A DNA stretch of 64,000 bases from Bacteroidota bacterium (GCA_023418315.1 JAEZZY010000002.1:1-64000), one strand, 5' to 3'. Positions 36,801 to 45,566 are shown, counted from the stretch's first letter. A program made the numbers and translations. The notes: generated by a model from the letters alone, not told the origin.

Positions 36801-37666
36801 ATAATCATATCGGCACTTTCTTCATCCAGCACATTATCCCGGTCCAGCACAATTTCATTCCGCTCAATGGTTACTACTTCACCGGTATCTTCATCTACGA
36901 AGTCTTCCGTCCAGCTACGCAATACCCGTGCAGCCAGCCGGCGGCCTATATTTTGAGAAAGTGTTTTCTTGTCCACTTTCACTTCATCGGCCATACCAAA
37001 CAGCTCCAGAATATCCTTATCTGTTTCGTAGCCTATAGAACGCAATAATGTAGTTACAGGGAATTTTTTCTTACGGTCAATATAGGCATACATCACATTA
37101 TTGATATCCGTAGCAAATTCCATCCATGCTCCTTTGAAAGGTATCACACGGGCAGAATAGATTTTGGTACCGTTGGGGTGAACGCTTTGACCGAAGAACA
37201 CACCGGGAGAACGATGAAGCTGAGAAACAACCACACGCTCTGCACCGTTGATTACAAAGGTGCCGCGAGGTGTCATGTAAGGGATATTTCCCAAAAATAC
37301 ATCCTGCACTATAGTTTCAAAATCCACGTGCTCCTCATCATTACAGCTCAGCTTCAGCTTTGCCTTCAAAGGAACGGAATACGTAAGCCCACGATCCATA
37401 CACTCATCAATGGTGTAGCGGGGCGGGTCCACGAAGTAATCCAAAAACTCGAGCACAAAAATGTTGCGCGTGTCGGTAATCGGAAAATTTTCGTTGAATA
37501 CGTTGAACAAGCCTTCGTTATTACGCTTATCCGGTGTGGTTTCCAGTTGGAAAAAATCCTTGAACGATTGCAACTGTATCGCGAGCAAGTCAGGCGTTTC
37601 TGCCACATCGTGCAGTTTGCCAAAATTGTAGCGACCCGTTGCCGTCTTTTTTTTAGGTATAGCCAT
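33854..37666 (-). CDS. rpoB: DNA-directed RNA polymerase subunit beta
   Basis: 1270 residues, full length for Bacteroidota. The rifampicin region reads [29 protein letters not shown] in pieces; the active-site basic motif [12 protein letters not shown] and the C-terminal clamp segment [25 protein letters not shown] are intact. It forms the catalytic core with beta'. Usually rplJ-rplL precede rpoB; here the upstream gene is a divergent flavin oxidoreductase and rpoB has its own consensus promoter 138 bp upstream. It reads into the four-helix-bundle gene after 38 bp. The stop is TAG. Confidence 0.98.
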   Translation of the reverse strand: MAIPKKKTATGRYNFGKLHDVAETPDLLAIQLQSFKDFFQLETTPDKRNNEGLFNVFNENFPITDTRNIFVLEFLDYFVDPPRYTIDECMDRGLTYSVPLKAKLKLSCNDEEHVDFETIVQDVFLGNIPYMTPRGTFVINGAERVVVSQLHRSPGVFFGQSVHPNGTKIYSARVIPFKGAWMEFATDINNVMYAYIDRKKKFPVTTLLRSIGYETDKDILELFGMADEVKVDKKTLSQNIGRRLAARVLRSWTEDFVDEDTGEVVTIERNEIVLDRDNVLDEESADMIMEMGIPTIFLQKEEVSGDYSIIYNTLNKDTSNSELEAVQHIYRQLRGSDAPDDETARGIIDKLFFSDKRYDLGEVGRYKINRKLNLDLPLDKSVLTKQDIISIIKYLVRLTNGKAEIDDIDHLSNRRVRTVGEQLFAQFGVGLARMARTIRERMNVRDNEVFTPIDLINARTLSSVINSFFGTSQLSQFLDQTNPLSEITHKRRISALGPGGLSRERAGFEVRDVHYSHYGRLCTIETPEGPNIGLISTLCVHAKINDMGFIETPYRKVKEGKVDLKHQHFLSAEEEDDAKIAQANVPLDDNGKFVEDKIKSRQTGDFPILEPQEVEYMDVAPNQIVGLSASLIPFLEHDDANRALMGSNMQRQAVPLIRPQVPIVGTGLEGKAARDARIQIHAEGNGVVEYVDANEIHVRYDRNDKARLVSFEDDLKVYKLTKYKKTNQSTSITLKPAVRRGDKVKEGDFLTEGYATQNGELALGRNLKVAFMPWKGYNFEDAIVINEKVVREDWFTSVHIDEYELEVRDTKLGEEELTPDIPNISEEATKDLDENGIIRIGAHVGEGDILIGKITPKGETDPTPEEKLLRAIFGDKAGDAKDASLKTPSGTEGIVIHKELFQRAKKDKNAKVREKTLLEKIEKTHEKNLDDLKALLMEKLNVLLKDKTSQGISNNFGEPVISKGGKFNSKTLGSIDYANVNPLGWTGDNDTDESINQLLHNYNIKYNEELGRYKREKFNLSIGDELPAGVLKLAKVYLASKRKLKVGDKMAGRHGNKGIVARIVRAEDMPFLEDGTPVDIVLNPLGVPSRMNLGQIYETVLGWAGEKLGMKFATPIFDGASVEEIGNLIDQAGLPEFGHTYLYDGETGERFHQKATVGIIYMIKLHHMVDDKMHARSIGPYSLITQQPLGGKAQFGGQRFGEMEVWALEAYGASNILQELLTLKSDDIIGRAKTYESIVKGDNVPKAGIPESFNVLVNELRGLGLELKFE

Positions 37667-37803
37667 AGTAATTTAATACTCCTTGTTTACAAACGACAAT
37701 AACCCACACGCAGGGTCAAATTCCCCCATGTAGGTCCAGTTTTTTTATTAATAAAATAAATTCAATAAGATATTGTGCACAGCCGATTCCCGAAAAGGGA
37801 TTG

Positions 37804-37834
37804 CAAATATAGAAAAGTTTCTCCTAAAAATCAA
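37804..37834 (-). promoter_or_regulatory. rpoB promoter
   Basis: Minus strand: TTG (37832-37834, in TTTTTGA), 20 bp, TATATTTG (37804-37811). Perfect consensus. It leaves a leader of about 130 nt (37667-37797) with no open frame of note; the leader begins with a short potential stem (TCCC/GGGA near 37786-37799). Confidence 0.8.
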
Positions 37835-37952
37835 AAACTATTCCAAAAACGACTATGTTAATAAATTTTTCGGGAAAATAAACCGCATCTCCTTTTACCC
37901 GCCGCATAGGCAAAACGTCCCACCCAAATTTTACCGATTGCCCGCAAGCCAT

Positions 37953-37960
37953 TACCTTTA
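37953..37960 (+). promoter_or_regulatory. Possible promoter of the oxidoreductase gene
   Basis: TACCTTTA, one base off TANNTTTG, with TTT (37930-37932) 20 bp upstream; 24 nt before the ATG. With the rpoB promoter it accounts for the 318-bp divergent gap, in which I see nothing else. Confidence 0.35.
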
Positions 37961-37984
37961 GTCGCAAATAATAAAGAACAATTG

Positions 37985-38650
37985 ATGTCCACCATTCACA
38001 GCCTGAAAGTAATAGACACCGAATACCTCAATCATAATGTAAAACGATTTGTAGTAGAAAAACCCGCAGGATGGAGCTATATCCCCGGACAAGCTACTTT
38101 TCTTGCCATTGCACAGCCGGAGTGGGAGCATCAATGGAGACCGTTTACATTTACCTCGCTCAACGACTGGCCCTACCTTGAGTTCATCATCAAAATATAT
38201 AATGAACGCGAAGGCGTAACCCGCCAACTCGGAAAACTAAACGCCGGCGCTACCCTGCTCATGAAGGATGTATTCGGCACACTTACCTATCGCGGCCCGG
38301 GCGTTTTCATAGCCGGAGGTGCAGGCATCACTCCGTTCATAGCCATTTTCCGGGCATTGTATTACAGCCAAAATATGCGCAACGTAGGACTTATCTACTC
38401 CAACCATTATCATGAGGATGTAATCCTTCACGACGACCTCAGCCAGATGCTGGGAAATGCCTATGTCAATGTATTTACCAGAGAAGGTATGGTAGGTTTT
38501 GGCGAAAAACGGATTGACCGGAAATTCCTCATCAATACCGTCCGGGATTTCGACAACCGCTTCTATGTATGCGGCCCGGAAGATTTTGTAAAAAATATTC
38601 GCGGATACCTGATAGAACTCGGCGCTAAGGTGGAATCCATTGTCGTATAA
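37985..38650 (+). CDS. FAD/NAD(P)-binding oxidoreductase (ferredoxin reductase type)
   Basis: 221 residues from ATG 37985. The FNR fold is visible in full: an FAD-binding barrel with RPFTFTS (the RxYS/T flavin motif), then the NAD(P) domain with FIAGGAGITPFIAIFRAL and the late YVCGPEDFVKNI. There is no iron-sulfur or globin domain, so it is a stand-alone reductase that passes electrons between NAD(P)H and an unknown partner. It is divergent from rpoB. No neighbouring gene suggests the partner. Confidence 0.85.
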   Translation: MSTIHSLKVIDTEYLNHNVKRFVVEKPAGWSYIPGQATFLAIAQPEWEHQWRPFTFTSLNDWPYLEFIIKIYNEREGVTRQLGKLNAGATLLMKDVFGTLTYRGPGVFIAGGAGITPFIAIFRALYYSQNMRNVGLIYSNHYHEDVILHDDLSQMLGNAYVNVFTREGMVGFGEKRIDRKFLINTVRDFDNRFYVCGPEDFVKNIRGYLIELGAKVESIVV

Positions 38651-38767
38651 CCGTGTCAGCTCTCCCGTTTTTTGCTAACTTCCCATACATTTTACCTAAA
38701 AAATACCACGCTCTGTCCCGCATTTACCGGGAACGAAATAAAGTAGAAACGATTTTTTTTTGATCCA

Positions 38768-38822
38768 AGCAGAAGAATACCGATGAAGCAACAGTGGCGA
38801 TAGCACCGTTCATCTTTCTGCT
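38768..38822 (+). promoter_or_regulatory. Structured leader upstream of the sirtuin gene
   Basis: Nested pairing: AGCAGAA (38768-38774) with TTCTGCT (38816-38822), GATGAA (38782-38787) with TTCATC (38809-38814), and ACAGTG (38791-38796) with CACCGT (38804-38809) with one mismatch; the last base of that pair is shared with the stem above. It ends 26 nt before the ATG. It does not match a riboswitch class I know; a terminator is unlikely because no T-run follows. Confidence 0.4.
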
Positions 38823-38848
38823 TCTATTGAGCAATTTATACCACCCCC

Positions 38849-39532
38849 ATGGCAAAACAAAAATTAGTAGTACTCACCGGCGCAGGCATCAGCGCGGAAA
38901 GCGGGCTTAACACCTTCCGCGACAGCAATGGGCTTTGGGAAGCATACCGCATCGAAGACGTAGCCACACCTCGCGCCTGGAAACGCAATCCGCAGTTAGT
39001 GCTTGATTTTTACAACATGCGCCGCAGGGATGTAAGGGCGGCAAAGCCCAATGCGGCTCACCTCGGATTAGCGGAGCTGCAACGTGATTTTGACGTACAC
39101 ATCATCACCCAAAATATAGACGACCTGCACGAACGGGCAGGCTCCCAACAGGTACTGCACTTGCACGGCAAAATTTTGGAAATGCGCAGCGATGCGGATG
39201 AACACCTTATTTACCCCATTACAGGCGATATGCAATTAGGCGAACTCGCAGAAGACGGTGCGCCGCTCCGCCCCAATATCGTATGGTTTGAAGAAGCCGT
39301 GCCAATGATTGCCGAAGCCATTCCCATCCTGCGCAACGCTGATATTTTTGCACTTATAGGCTCTTCGCTGGTCGTGTATCCTGCGGCGGGGTTGATGGAC
39401 TATGTGCCGCCGGGTGTGGAGAAATACGTCATAGACAAACAAATTCCGTCCATAGGTACCTACTCCTTTACACCCATCGAAAAGCCTGCTACGCAAGGAA
39501 TCGAAGATTTGAAAAAATATCTGTTAGGATAA
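38849..39532 (+). CDS. cobB: SIR2-family NAD-dependent protein deacylase (sirtuin), cysteine-free
   Basis: 227 residues. It removes acyl groups from lysines using NAD+. NAD site GAGISAESGLNTFRD at 11-25, QNIDDLHERAG at 88-98, catalytic His106 in LHLHG, and the late GSSLVVYPAAG. Tyr55 and Arg58 (FYNMRRR) are the pair that recognises succinyl/malonyl lysine in class III (SIRT5/CobB type), so desuccinylase activity is likely. The protein has no cysteine at all, so the usual four-Cys zinc site between His106 and VWF is missing; zinc-free sirtuins of this kind are known in Bacteroidota. The usual VWFGE motif reads VWFEE. A structured leader lies upstream. Confidence 0.9.
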   Translation: MAKQKLVVLTGAGISAESGLNTFRDSNGLWEAYRIEDVATPRAWKRNPQLVLDFYNMRRRDVRAAKPNAAHLGLAELQRDFDVHIITQNIDDLHERAGSQQVLHLHGKILEMRSDADEHLIYPITGDMQLGELAEDGAPLRPNIVWFEEAVPMIAEAIPILRNADIFALIGSSLVVYPAAGLMDYVPPGVEKYVIDKQIPSIGTYSFTPIEKPATQGIEDLKKYLLG

Positions 39533-39554
39533 GGGTTAATCAGAAGAAAAACGA

Positions 39555-40571
39555 TTACCGGGCGGTTATTGCCAGCTCCATTTTCCCAATCATTTCTTTC
39601 AGCAATTCCGTATCGGAAGCATTATTGCCTATACCTACGGATTTGGCGCTGTATTCACTCAGCAGCAGCAGGCATTGTTCTATACCGGGCGGTTGCAGGT
39701 TTCTGGCGGCGGTCATGGTATCGCGCAGGCGGTCGCCATATAGGCGCAGCGCAGCACTGATGTCTCTTTCCGGTTTTCCCGCAAAAGCATACACCTGAAA
39801 AAGCGTATTGAAATGGCTATAAAACGAACCAATCAAGAGCGGCATAGGGGCGGCTTTGGGATTGGCGGTAAAATAGGCAAGCATGTTATAGAGTTTGTCT
39901 TTGCGCTGTGTGGTGAGCGCTATAGGGAAATCAAATACATTGTATTCCCTGCTGATGCCTATATATTTTTGAATCAAATCGCCGGTAAGCGCTTTTTCTT
40001 CCGGCACGTTGATGCGCACTTTTCCTATCTCGTTCACTATTTTTTGCAAATCATTTCCCAGATAGCCTGCAAGGGTTTGTGCTTCCCGCTCGCCTATATG
40101 AAACCCGATTTCCACCCCATAGTTTTCAATCCACTGGGGTAATTGCTCTTCTTTTATTTTTTCGGAGGTAACATAAAATCCTTTGTCTTTGGCGAGTTTT
40201 CCCAATTTTCCTCTACCGTCTATTTTTTTGAAACGATGCTCAATAAGTAAAACGGTGGTAGGGGAAGGATTTTCAAGATAAGTACTCAATTCATTAAGAC
40301 TACGCATCTGCGCCGCATCTTTCAGAATGACCACCTGCCGCTCGGCAAACATGGGGAAACGCCGGCAGGCATTGACCACATCCGCCCATTCCACATCTTT
40401 TCCATAAAGGGTGATGAGGTTAAAATCACGCTCGGCTTCCGTGAGTATGTTTTCTTCAAAATACTTGGAAAGAACATCTATATAAAAAGGCTCTTCGCCG
40501 TCTATCAGGTAAACCGGCGCGTATTGTTTATTATGAAGCGACTGAATTATTTTTTTGAAATCGTTGTTCAT
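39555..40571 (-). CDS. holA: DNA polymerase III subunit delta
   Basis: 338 residues from ATG 40569-40571. Delta is the wrench of the clamp loader and opens the sliding clamp. The three-domain AAA+ layout is recognisable: APVYLIDGEEPFYIDVLSKYF (degenerate Walker A area), FNLITLYGKDVEWADVVNACRRFPMFAERQVVIL in pieces, and the C-terminal helical domain with NVFDFPIALTTQRKDKLYNML. An upstream in-frame ATG (40583) overlaps a TATTTTTG box and is rejected. The gene is convergent with the sirtuin gene, 22 bp between stops. Confidence 0.88.
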   Translation of the reverse strand: MNNDFKKIIQSLHNKQYAPVYLIDGEEPFYIDVLSKYFEENILTEAERDFNLITLYGKDVEWADVVNACRRFPMFAERQVVILKDAAQMRSLNELSTYLENPSPTTVLLIEHRFKKIDGRGKLGKLAKDKGFYVTSEKIKEEQLPQWIENYGVEIGFHIGEREAQTLAGYLGNDLQKIVNEIGKVRINVPEEKALTGDLIQKYIGISREYNVFDFPIALTTQRKDKLYNMLAYFTANPKAAPMPLLIGSFYSHFNTLFQVYAFAGKPERDISAALRLYGDRLRDTMTAARNLQPPGIEQCLLLLSEYSAKSVGIGNNASDTELLKEMIGKMELAITAR

Positions 40572-40580
40572 GGAATAGCG

Positions 40581-40588
40581 CAAAAATA
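40581..40588 (-). promoter_or_regulatory. Start-adjacent -7 box of holA
   Basis: Minus strand TATTTTTG, exact TANNTTTG match, ending 9 nt before the ATG. No TTG at the ideal distance. Confidence 0.4.
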
Positions 40589-40656
40589 GGGTGTCGTTTG
40601 AGTTTTAAAAAAGCCTATAAACCTATAAACAATCAACCATTCCACCAAACCCTGCC

Positions 40657-41430
40657 CTACCACATTTTCCACTTAGGATCATTCGCCCACATTTCTTCCA
40701 GTTCTTCTTTATCGCGTATGGTGTCCATACATTTCCAGAAATCATGGTGTTTATAGGCAGCTATTTGGCGGTCGCGGGCAAGGTCGTTCATCGGCTGCCG
40801 TTCCCACATCATCACATCGGCATCTGCTTTCAGGTAGTTTTTGATAGCGGGTTCTATCACAAAAAAACCGCCGTTTATCCATGTGCCGCTTTCTTCGGGT
40901 TTTTCTTCAAAACTATCTATGGTGCCGTCTTCTTCAATCTTTATCACGCCAAAGCGACTTGTAGCCTGTATGGAGGTCATGGTACAAATTTTTCCGCTTG
41001 CCTTGTGAAAGCGGAGCAGCTCTTCTATGTTGATATTACTCACGCCATCGCCATAGGTAAGCATAAAGGCTTCGTCTCCCACATAGGGCAATACTCTTTG
41101 GAGCCTGCCTGCGGTCATCGTATCCAAGCCGGTATCTACTAAGGAGATTTTAAAAGGCTCTGCATTGTTTTGATGAACGTGGAGCGAATTGTCTTTTAAA
41201 TCCACCGTAAGGTCGGCATTGTGCATGAAATAATTCACGAAGTATTCCTTTATCATCCAACCTTTATAGCCCAGGCAAATGATAAATTCGGTATGTCCAT
41301 AAGCGGCGTAGATCTTCATAATATGCCAGAGGATGGGTTTGCCGCCTATTTCTATCATCGGCTTGGGGCGCAGGATGCTTTCTTCGGAAATGCGGGTGCC
41401 GCGGCCGCCGGCGAAAATGACTACTTTCAT
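40657..41430 (-). CDS. rfbF: Glucose-1-phosphate cytidylyltransferase
   Basis: 257 residues, the family length. It makes CDP-glucose from CTP and glucose 1-phosphate, the entry to CDP-linked 3,6-dideoxyhexoses and related sugars. Family marks: VIFAGGRGTRISEESILRPKPM (nucleotide loop), LGYKGWMIKEYFVNY, LTYGDGVSNINIEELLRFH, FEEKPEESGTWINGGFFV, and the terminal HHDFWKCMDTIRDKEELE. Its pathway partners rfbG and rfbC lie 8-10 kb away (49.4-51.0 kb) on the same strand, which is an unusual separation. It is the last gene of a leftward run starting with the nucleotidyltransferase at 45047. Confidence 0.93.
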   Translation of the reverse strand: MKVVIFAGGRGTRISEESILRPKPMIEIGGKPILWHIMKIYAAYGHTEFIICLGYKGWMIKEYFVNYFMHNADLTVDLKDNSLHVHQNNAEPFKISLVDTGLDTMTAGRLQRVLPYVGDEAFMLTYGDGVSNINIEELLRFHKASGKICTMTSIQATSRFGVIKIEEDGTIDSFEEKPEESGTWINGGFFVIEPAIKNYLKADADVMMWERQPMNDLARDRQIAAYKHHDFWKCMDTIRDKEELEEMWANDPKWKMW

Positions 41431-41453
41431 TTAAAATCGTTTTTTACTCGTTT

Positions 41454-42314
41454 TTATTTTGAGTTATAATTTTTGGGGATGGAAAAAGGCATGTCCACTG
41501 CCCCGTTGAATTTGGTTTCGGTAAAATTCATTTCCAGCAAATGCTGCTCCCCTTTATTGCTTACATGCACGATGCGCTCTACCGGAAATTTTTTGCCTTC
41601 GAGGTCTTTATAATTATTGTATTTCACGATAGCTTCCGAAGGGTTATTATCCAGATAAACTTTCACCAAAGAAATGGTATTTGCCGATTTGTTGATGATT
41701 ACATCCTGATTCAGGTTGTTGTTTTTTACGGTGAGTGTAGCGGCATCACCTGTATTTTTTGCATCTATCAGCTTACCGCTTGTTTGCAGGGCATTACCGA
41801 TGAGGAGGTTTTGGAGCATGGAAAAATTTACAGGGAAAGGCAACACCCTATTTACTTCCTCCATCTTCATAGACAGGTAGGATTTCTCTAAATAGTTAAT
41901 CAGTGCAAAGCTATCGGGCGTAGCATAAAGCCTTGCCACCTGCACCATGCCGCCCAAAGCTGCCACCATAATCCAGGCGGCTTCGTCTTTTTTCATACGG
42001 ATGTGGGCTGTAAAATCGTAGCTCTGTCCATTGCCTTCATAATGACTTTTTGCTTTTCCGGAGAAAGACCGGAACGAGATTTCGCGCTGCCATACAGGGG
42101 AAAATGCGCCGGCTATCTGCCGATCCATATTGGGGTTTTCCAGCGCTGTTATAGGGGTTGCCGAATCACTCGGACGCACCACTACTGCCGCCACTGAGTT
42201 ATCCGTTTGCTTGGCTTTTTGTTTTTTTGCTGCTTTCTTAGCGCCGCCGCAAGCCGTGATGGTAAGCAGGATAGCGACCAGTAAAAAAAGGTTTCCTGTA
42301 TTTTTTTTATTCAT
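41454..42314 (-). CDS. DUF4292 family lipoprotein
   Basis: 286 residues from ATG 42312-42314. Lipoprotein signal NLFLLVAILLTITAC with acylated Cys; then a Lys-rich linker (KKAAKKQKAKQ) and a LolA-like beta domain (ISFRSFSGKAKSHYEG, FTAHIRMKKDEAAWIMV, ARLYATPDSFALINYLEKSY). DUF4292 proteins are Bacteroidota lipoproteins with a half-open barrel similar to LolA/LolB, suggesting lipoprotein or lipid handling at the outer membrane; that is inference. The start overlaps the end of the TPR gene by 8 bp, a coupled pair that recurs in this phylum as far as I recall. Confidence 0.85.
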   Translation of the reverse strand: MNKKNTGNLFLLVAILLTITACGGAKKAAKKQKAKQTDNSVAAVVVRPSDSATPITALENPNMDRQIAGAFSPVWQREISFRSFSGKAKSHYEGNGQSYDFTAHIRMKKDEAAWIMVAALGGMVQVARLYATPDSFALINYLEKSYLSMKMEEVNRVLPFPVNFSMLQNLLIGNALQTSGKLIDAKNTGDAATLTVKNNNLNQDVIINKSANTISLVKVYLDNNPSEAIVKYNNYKDLEGKKFPVERIVHVSNKGEQHLLEMNFTETKFNGAVDMPFSIPKNYNSK

Positions 42315-44043
42315 ATAGCTTTCGCTCCTGTATTTTTTTATCCAGCAAATCGGCATCATCTACACCGCGTTCTTTGGCACGCTTCCAGTTTTCTACGGCT
42401 TTGTCCATATTTTTCAGTTTGTAGCAGATGTCGCCTAAGTGTTCAAATAAAGTGCCATCGGCGGAGGGATTGGCTTCAATGGCTTTTTCTATGTATTCTT
42501 TCGCTTCGGTGTATTTCCCTTGTTTATATAAAATCCATCCGTAGGTATCTAAGAATGTGGCTTCGTTGGGTCTTAGTTCCAAAGAGCGCTTCGACATTTT
42601 CTCCGCTTCTTTCAGTCGCTCGCCGCGCAGGGAAAGATAATAGCTATAGTTGTTTAAAACGGAAGCATTGTCTTTGTTGTAGCTGAGGGCTTTTTCATAG
42701 GCACTGTCGGAGCGGTTATATTCTTTCAGAAAATTATAGGCATCTCCCAAGGAAGAATACATATCGCCTAAGAGAGGGGCATTATCTTCGGGTTGTATTT
42801 CGATGGCTCTCTGAAGCGCTTTCACAGCCGGGATATATTCTTTTTTATTGAGGTAAGCAATGCCACTGAAATAGTGAATAATGGCGTTGTTGGGAAAATA
42901 ACGTAGCGCCTGCTTACTGCTTGCTAAAAGCGAATCGGGATTATTGGACGTAACATATACCAGCAGCAGTTCTTGCCAAAGGTCATATTTGGAAGGATCG
43001 TTTTCCAGAGCGAGTTTCAAATATTTGGCGGCTTCATCGGGTTCACCGTTTCGTGCCAGTATGCTTCCGTAGAACGATTGCATAAGAGCGCTTTCAGGCT
43101 GTTGTTCCACTAATTTTTTGGCTACGGCAACCGCATTTTTTTTTCGTACCGAATCCTCTCCTACCTCTGCCAGATATTGTTGCAGCATTACCGCCTGCGA
43201 GGTTTCATCGAGGTTGGGGTTCAGGATGGTTTTGATAATGTAATCATCATACTGCGCTGTGTCTTTCTTCTCCTGATAATACTCTGCCAGTCCGTATTGC
43301 AGGGAAGGTTCATCGGGGAATTTCTGCACACCTTCCTGATATATTTTCAAGGCTCTTTCGGGCTGCCCTATTTGGATGTAGAGCTTGGCAAGATTAGAAA
43401 GGTAAGCGCCTTCTTTCGGATTTTTTTCTACGAGTTCCTGGGCTGTTTTCACGGCATTTATTTCATCCTTCATCTGTAGGTAAATTTCCTGTTTCATCTG
43501 AAGAATCAGGTCATCGGCAAAGGAGGATTCCCGGAGTTTGTCTAAGGCATTTAATGCTTGTTTATAGGCCCCGGCACGTACATAGTTGCTCGCTGCTTCA
43601 AAATAAAAAGGACGATTGAAATCACTGTTTTTTCCCAGTTCGGCATATACATCCCCGGCTTCTTCGTATTTTTTTTGTCTTTTCAGCACCTGGGCATACG
43701 ATTCTTTGTACCATATATTCTCCTTATCCAGCGACAGCGCTTTTTGAATATGGGTTTCGGCATCGGCGGTTCTGTTGTTGCGCAGGTCAAGGGCAGTAAG
43801 ATCATAATAGGCGGCGGCTACATCCGGGCGCTCTTTTACGAATTGTTTCAGCAGGGTTTCCTGTTGTTTTTCTTCGCCCAGCATTTTTGCTTTTACGGCA
43901 TCAAAGAACAGCCGGTCTGATTTCAGTCGGCTATCCTCTTCTTTTTTCAGTTCTCCGGTAGCCTGCGCTCTACTATTGACGGTACAGAACAAGGCAACCG
44001 CGAGGACGGTAGCAAATAGTTTATATAAAGACGGTAACATCAT
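42307..44043 (-). CDS. Exported tetratricopeptide repeat protein
   Basis: 578 residues. Signal peptide (MLPSLYKLFATVLAVALFC, cleavage near SRAQ). The rest is nearly all TPR helices, at least ten units; clear ones are around AAAYYDLTALDLRNNRTADAE, LPQ-free units such as GAYLSNLAKLYIQIGQPERAL, and the C-terminal ATFLDTYGWILYKQGKYTEA. TPR solenoids bind partner proteins; in the periplasm they often serve envelope assembly machines. It overlaps the upstream nucleotidyltransferase stop (TGATG) and the downstream DUF4292 start, so all three are coupled. ATG 44041-44043 and 44038-44040 are both possible starts. Confidence 0.85.
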   Translation of the reverse strand: MMLPSLYKLFATVLAVALFCTVNSRAQATGELKKEEDSRLKSDRLFFDAVKAKMLGEEKQQETLLKQFVKERPDVAAAYYDLTALDLRNNRTADAETHIQKALSLDKENIWYKESYAQVLKRQKKYEEAGDVYAELGKNSDFNRPFYFEAASNYVRAGAYKQALNALDKLRESSFADDLILQMKQEIYLQMKDEINAVKTAQELVEKNPKEGAYLSNLAKLYIQIGQPERALKIYQEGVQKFPDEPSLQYGLAEYYQEKKDTAQYDDYIIKTILNPNLDETSQAVMLQQYLAEVGEDSVRKKNAVAVAKKLVEQQPESALMQSFYGSILARNGEPDEAAKYLKLALENDPSKYDLWQELLLVYVTSNNPDSLLASSKQALRYFPNNAIIHYFSGIAYLNKKEYIPAVKALQRAIEIQPEDNAPLLGDMYSSLGDAYNFLKEYNRSDSAYEKALSYNKDNASVLNNYSYYLSLRGERLKEAEKMSKRSLELRPNEATFLDTYGWILYKQGKYTEAKEYIEKAIEANPSADGTLFEHLGDICYKLKNMDKAVENWKRAKERGVDDADLLDKKIQERKLYE

Positions 44044-45047
44044 GACTGAGTCGAATAATCACCAAGACTTAATTCGCGTGGCGTTTCGCTGTAATTTACA
44101 TGTTTACCAATCAAAGAGTTGGTAAGCACCATATTTTTAACAGTACTATGAGCCTGAACGATGCTGTTGCTGATGCGGGAATCCTCTATCACAGCGCCTT
44201 CTTCCAAAGATACATTCGGCCCAATGATGGAATTTTTTATCACTACATTTTCGCCTATAAAGCATGGTGCGATGAGGGTGCTGTTCTCGATTTGGGCAGA
44301 TGCAGCCGTTAAGTTTTCGGTATCTTTTTTAATGTCTAAAATGCGGGCATTGGTATAGACGGTTGCGTCTTTATTGCCACAGTCCAGCCATTCCTGCACT
44401 TGGTCGGTATAAAATTTCAATCCGTTTTGCAGCATGTGGTCCATGGCATCGGTAAGCTGGTATTCGCCTTTCAGTTTTATATCTTCATCAATGAGGCGTT
44501 GCAGTTCTTTGCGCAGGTTTTCACCGTCTTTAAAATAATAAACGCCTATGATGGCAAGGTCTGAAACAAATTCCTTGGGCTTTTCTACAAAGGCTTCTAT
44601 CTCGTTTTTGTCATTCAATTTTACCACGCCAAAAGCGGAAGGATCGTCCACCCGCTGCGTCCACACAATCGCATCTTTATCTTTATCTATGCTGAAAGTG
44701 GCTTTGAATAAGGTGTCGGCGAAGGCGATGAATACATTTCCATTCAGTGCTTCCTGTGCGGCAAGGATGGCATGTGCCGTTCCCAATGCTTCATGTTGAT
44801 AATATATTTTTCCGGTAGCGCCGAGGTTGCCGGCTACGTGCAGCAGGTGTTCTTCTACGGCTTTTCCGAAGGTAGGGCCGATGATAAAGGCTATTTCTTC
44901 TACTTGCTCATTGGAGGTAGCGATAATATCTTCTACAAGGCGTTGCACAATCGGCTTTCCGGCTATAGGGATCAACGGTTTTGCGGTGGTAAGTGTGTGT
45001 GGGCGCATGCGTTTGCCCATGCCTGCCATTGGGATGATGATGTTCAT
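44040..45047 (-). CDS. Sugar-nucleotidyltransferase with left-handed beta-helix tail
   Basis: 335 residues. The N-terminal 235 residues are a nucleotidyltransferase: MNIIIPMAGMGKRMRPHTLTTAKPLIPIAGKP (given in overlapping short parts: AGMGKRMRP, AKPLIPIAGKP), ALGTAHAILAA, FADTLFKA, AFGVVKLN, FVEKPKE, IGVYYF. The last 90 residues contain hexapeptide-type repeats (STLIAPCFIGENVVIKNSII, NVSLEEGAVIEDSRISNS) forming a beta-helix. It resembles glucose-1-phosphate thymidylyltransferases of the long form (RmlA-like/GlmU-like) and mannose-1-phosphate guanylyltransferase relatives; the exact nucleotide and sugar are not decidable by eye. It heads a coupled run with the TPR and DUF4292 genes. Confidence 0.82.
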   Translation of the reverse strand: MNIIIPMAGMGKRMRPHTLTTAKPLIPIAGKPIVQRLVEDIIATSNEQVEEIAFIIGPTFGKAVEEHLLHVAGNLGATGKIYYQHEALGTAHAILAAQEALNGNVFIAFADTLFKATFSIDKDKDAIVWTQRVDDPSAFGVVKLNDKNEIEAFVEKPKEFVSDLAIIGVYYFKDGENLRKELQRLIDEDIKLKGEYQLTDAMDHMLQNGLKFYTDQVQEWLDCGNKDATVYTNARILDIKKDTENLTAASAQIENSTLIAPCFIGENVVIKNSIIGPNVSLEEGAVIEDSRISNSIVQAHSTVKNMVLTNSLIGKHVNYSETPRELSLGDYSTQS

Positions 45048-45069
45048 TTTTTATAGTTGAAATTTGTGT

Positions 45070-45109
45070 GTAGAGAATAATGAGTGGATAGTTGTTAGTA
45101 GAGAATAAT
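45070..45109. repeat. Short direct repeat, dispersed-repeat family
   Basis: GTAGAGAATAAT occurs at 45070-45081 and 45098-45109, flanking GAGTGGATAGTTGTTA. The 11-mer TTGTTAGTAGA (45092-45102) also occurs, inverted, at 28192-28202. It lies between dut and the nucleotidyltransferase gene. Confidence 0.55.
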
Positions 45110-45125
45110 TCGTTTTTTCTATTGC

Positions 45126-45566
45126 CTATAAATGACCGGAATGTCCGAAACCGCCGGTTCCTCTTTCTGTATCCGACAAGGTTTCTACCGGCTGCCAGGT
45201 AATTTTATCATAGCGGGCTACGATCATCTGTGCGATGCGTTCGCCGTTTTCTATGGTCTGTTTTTCCGCCGAAAGATTGATAACCGGTATCTTTATCTCC
45301 CCCCTATAATCGGCATCAATGGTTCCCGGTGTATTGACAAGGGTGATTCCTTTATTTATAGCCATGCCGCTTCGGGGGCGTATCTGCGCCTCATATCCTT
45401 GCGGCAAAGCCATGTATAGCCCCGTGGGTATCAGTTTTCTTTCCAACGACTGTAATACTACCGGCTCCTGCAACCAAGCTCTCAGATCCATACCTGCTGC
45501 ATCTGCTGTCTGATACTGCGGTAGCGGATGTGGGGATTTATTAATTATCTGAACAGAAATTTCCAT
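45126..45566 (-). CDS. dut: Deoxyuridine 5'-triphosphate nucleotidohydrolase (dUTPase)
   Basis: 146 residues, trimeric dUTPase. It hydrolyses dUTP to dUMP and keeps uracil out of DNA. The five motifs are present: AGMDLRAWL (1), [10 protein letters not shown] (2), [13 protein letters not shown] with the catalytic Asp (3), [10 protein letters not shown] (4) and the C-terminal GTGGFGHSG (5). Motif 3 includes the Tyr that selects against ribose. A TAGCTTTG box lies 8 nt upstream of the ATG. A 45-bp G/T/A-rich low-complexity tract (45591-45637) lies between it and the dnaK terminator. Confidence 0.96.
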   Translation of the reverse strand: MEISVQIINKSPHPLPQYQTADAAGMDLRAWLQEPVVLQSLERKLIPTGLYMALPQGYEAQIRPRSGMAINKGITLVNTPGTIDADYRGEIKIPVINLSAEKQTIENGERIAQMIVARYDKITWQPVETLSDTERGTGGFGHSGHL

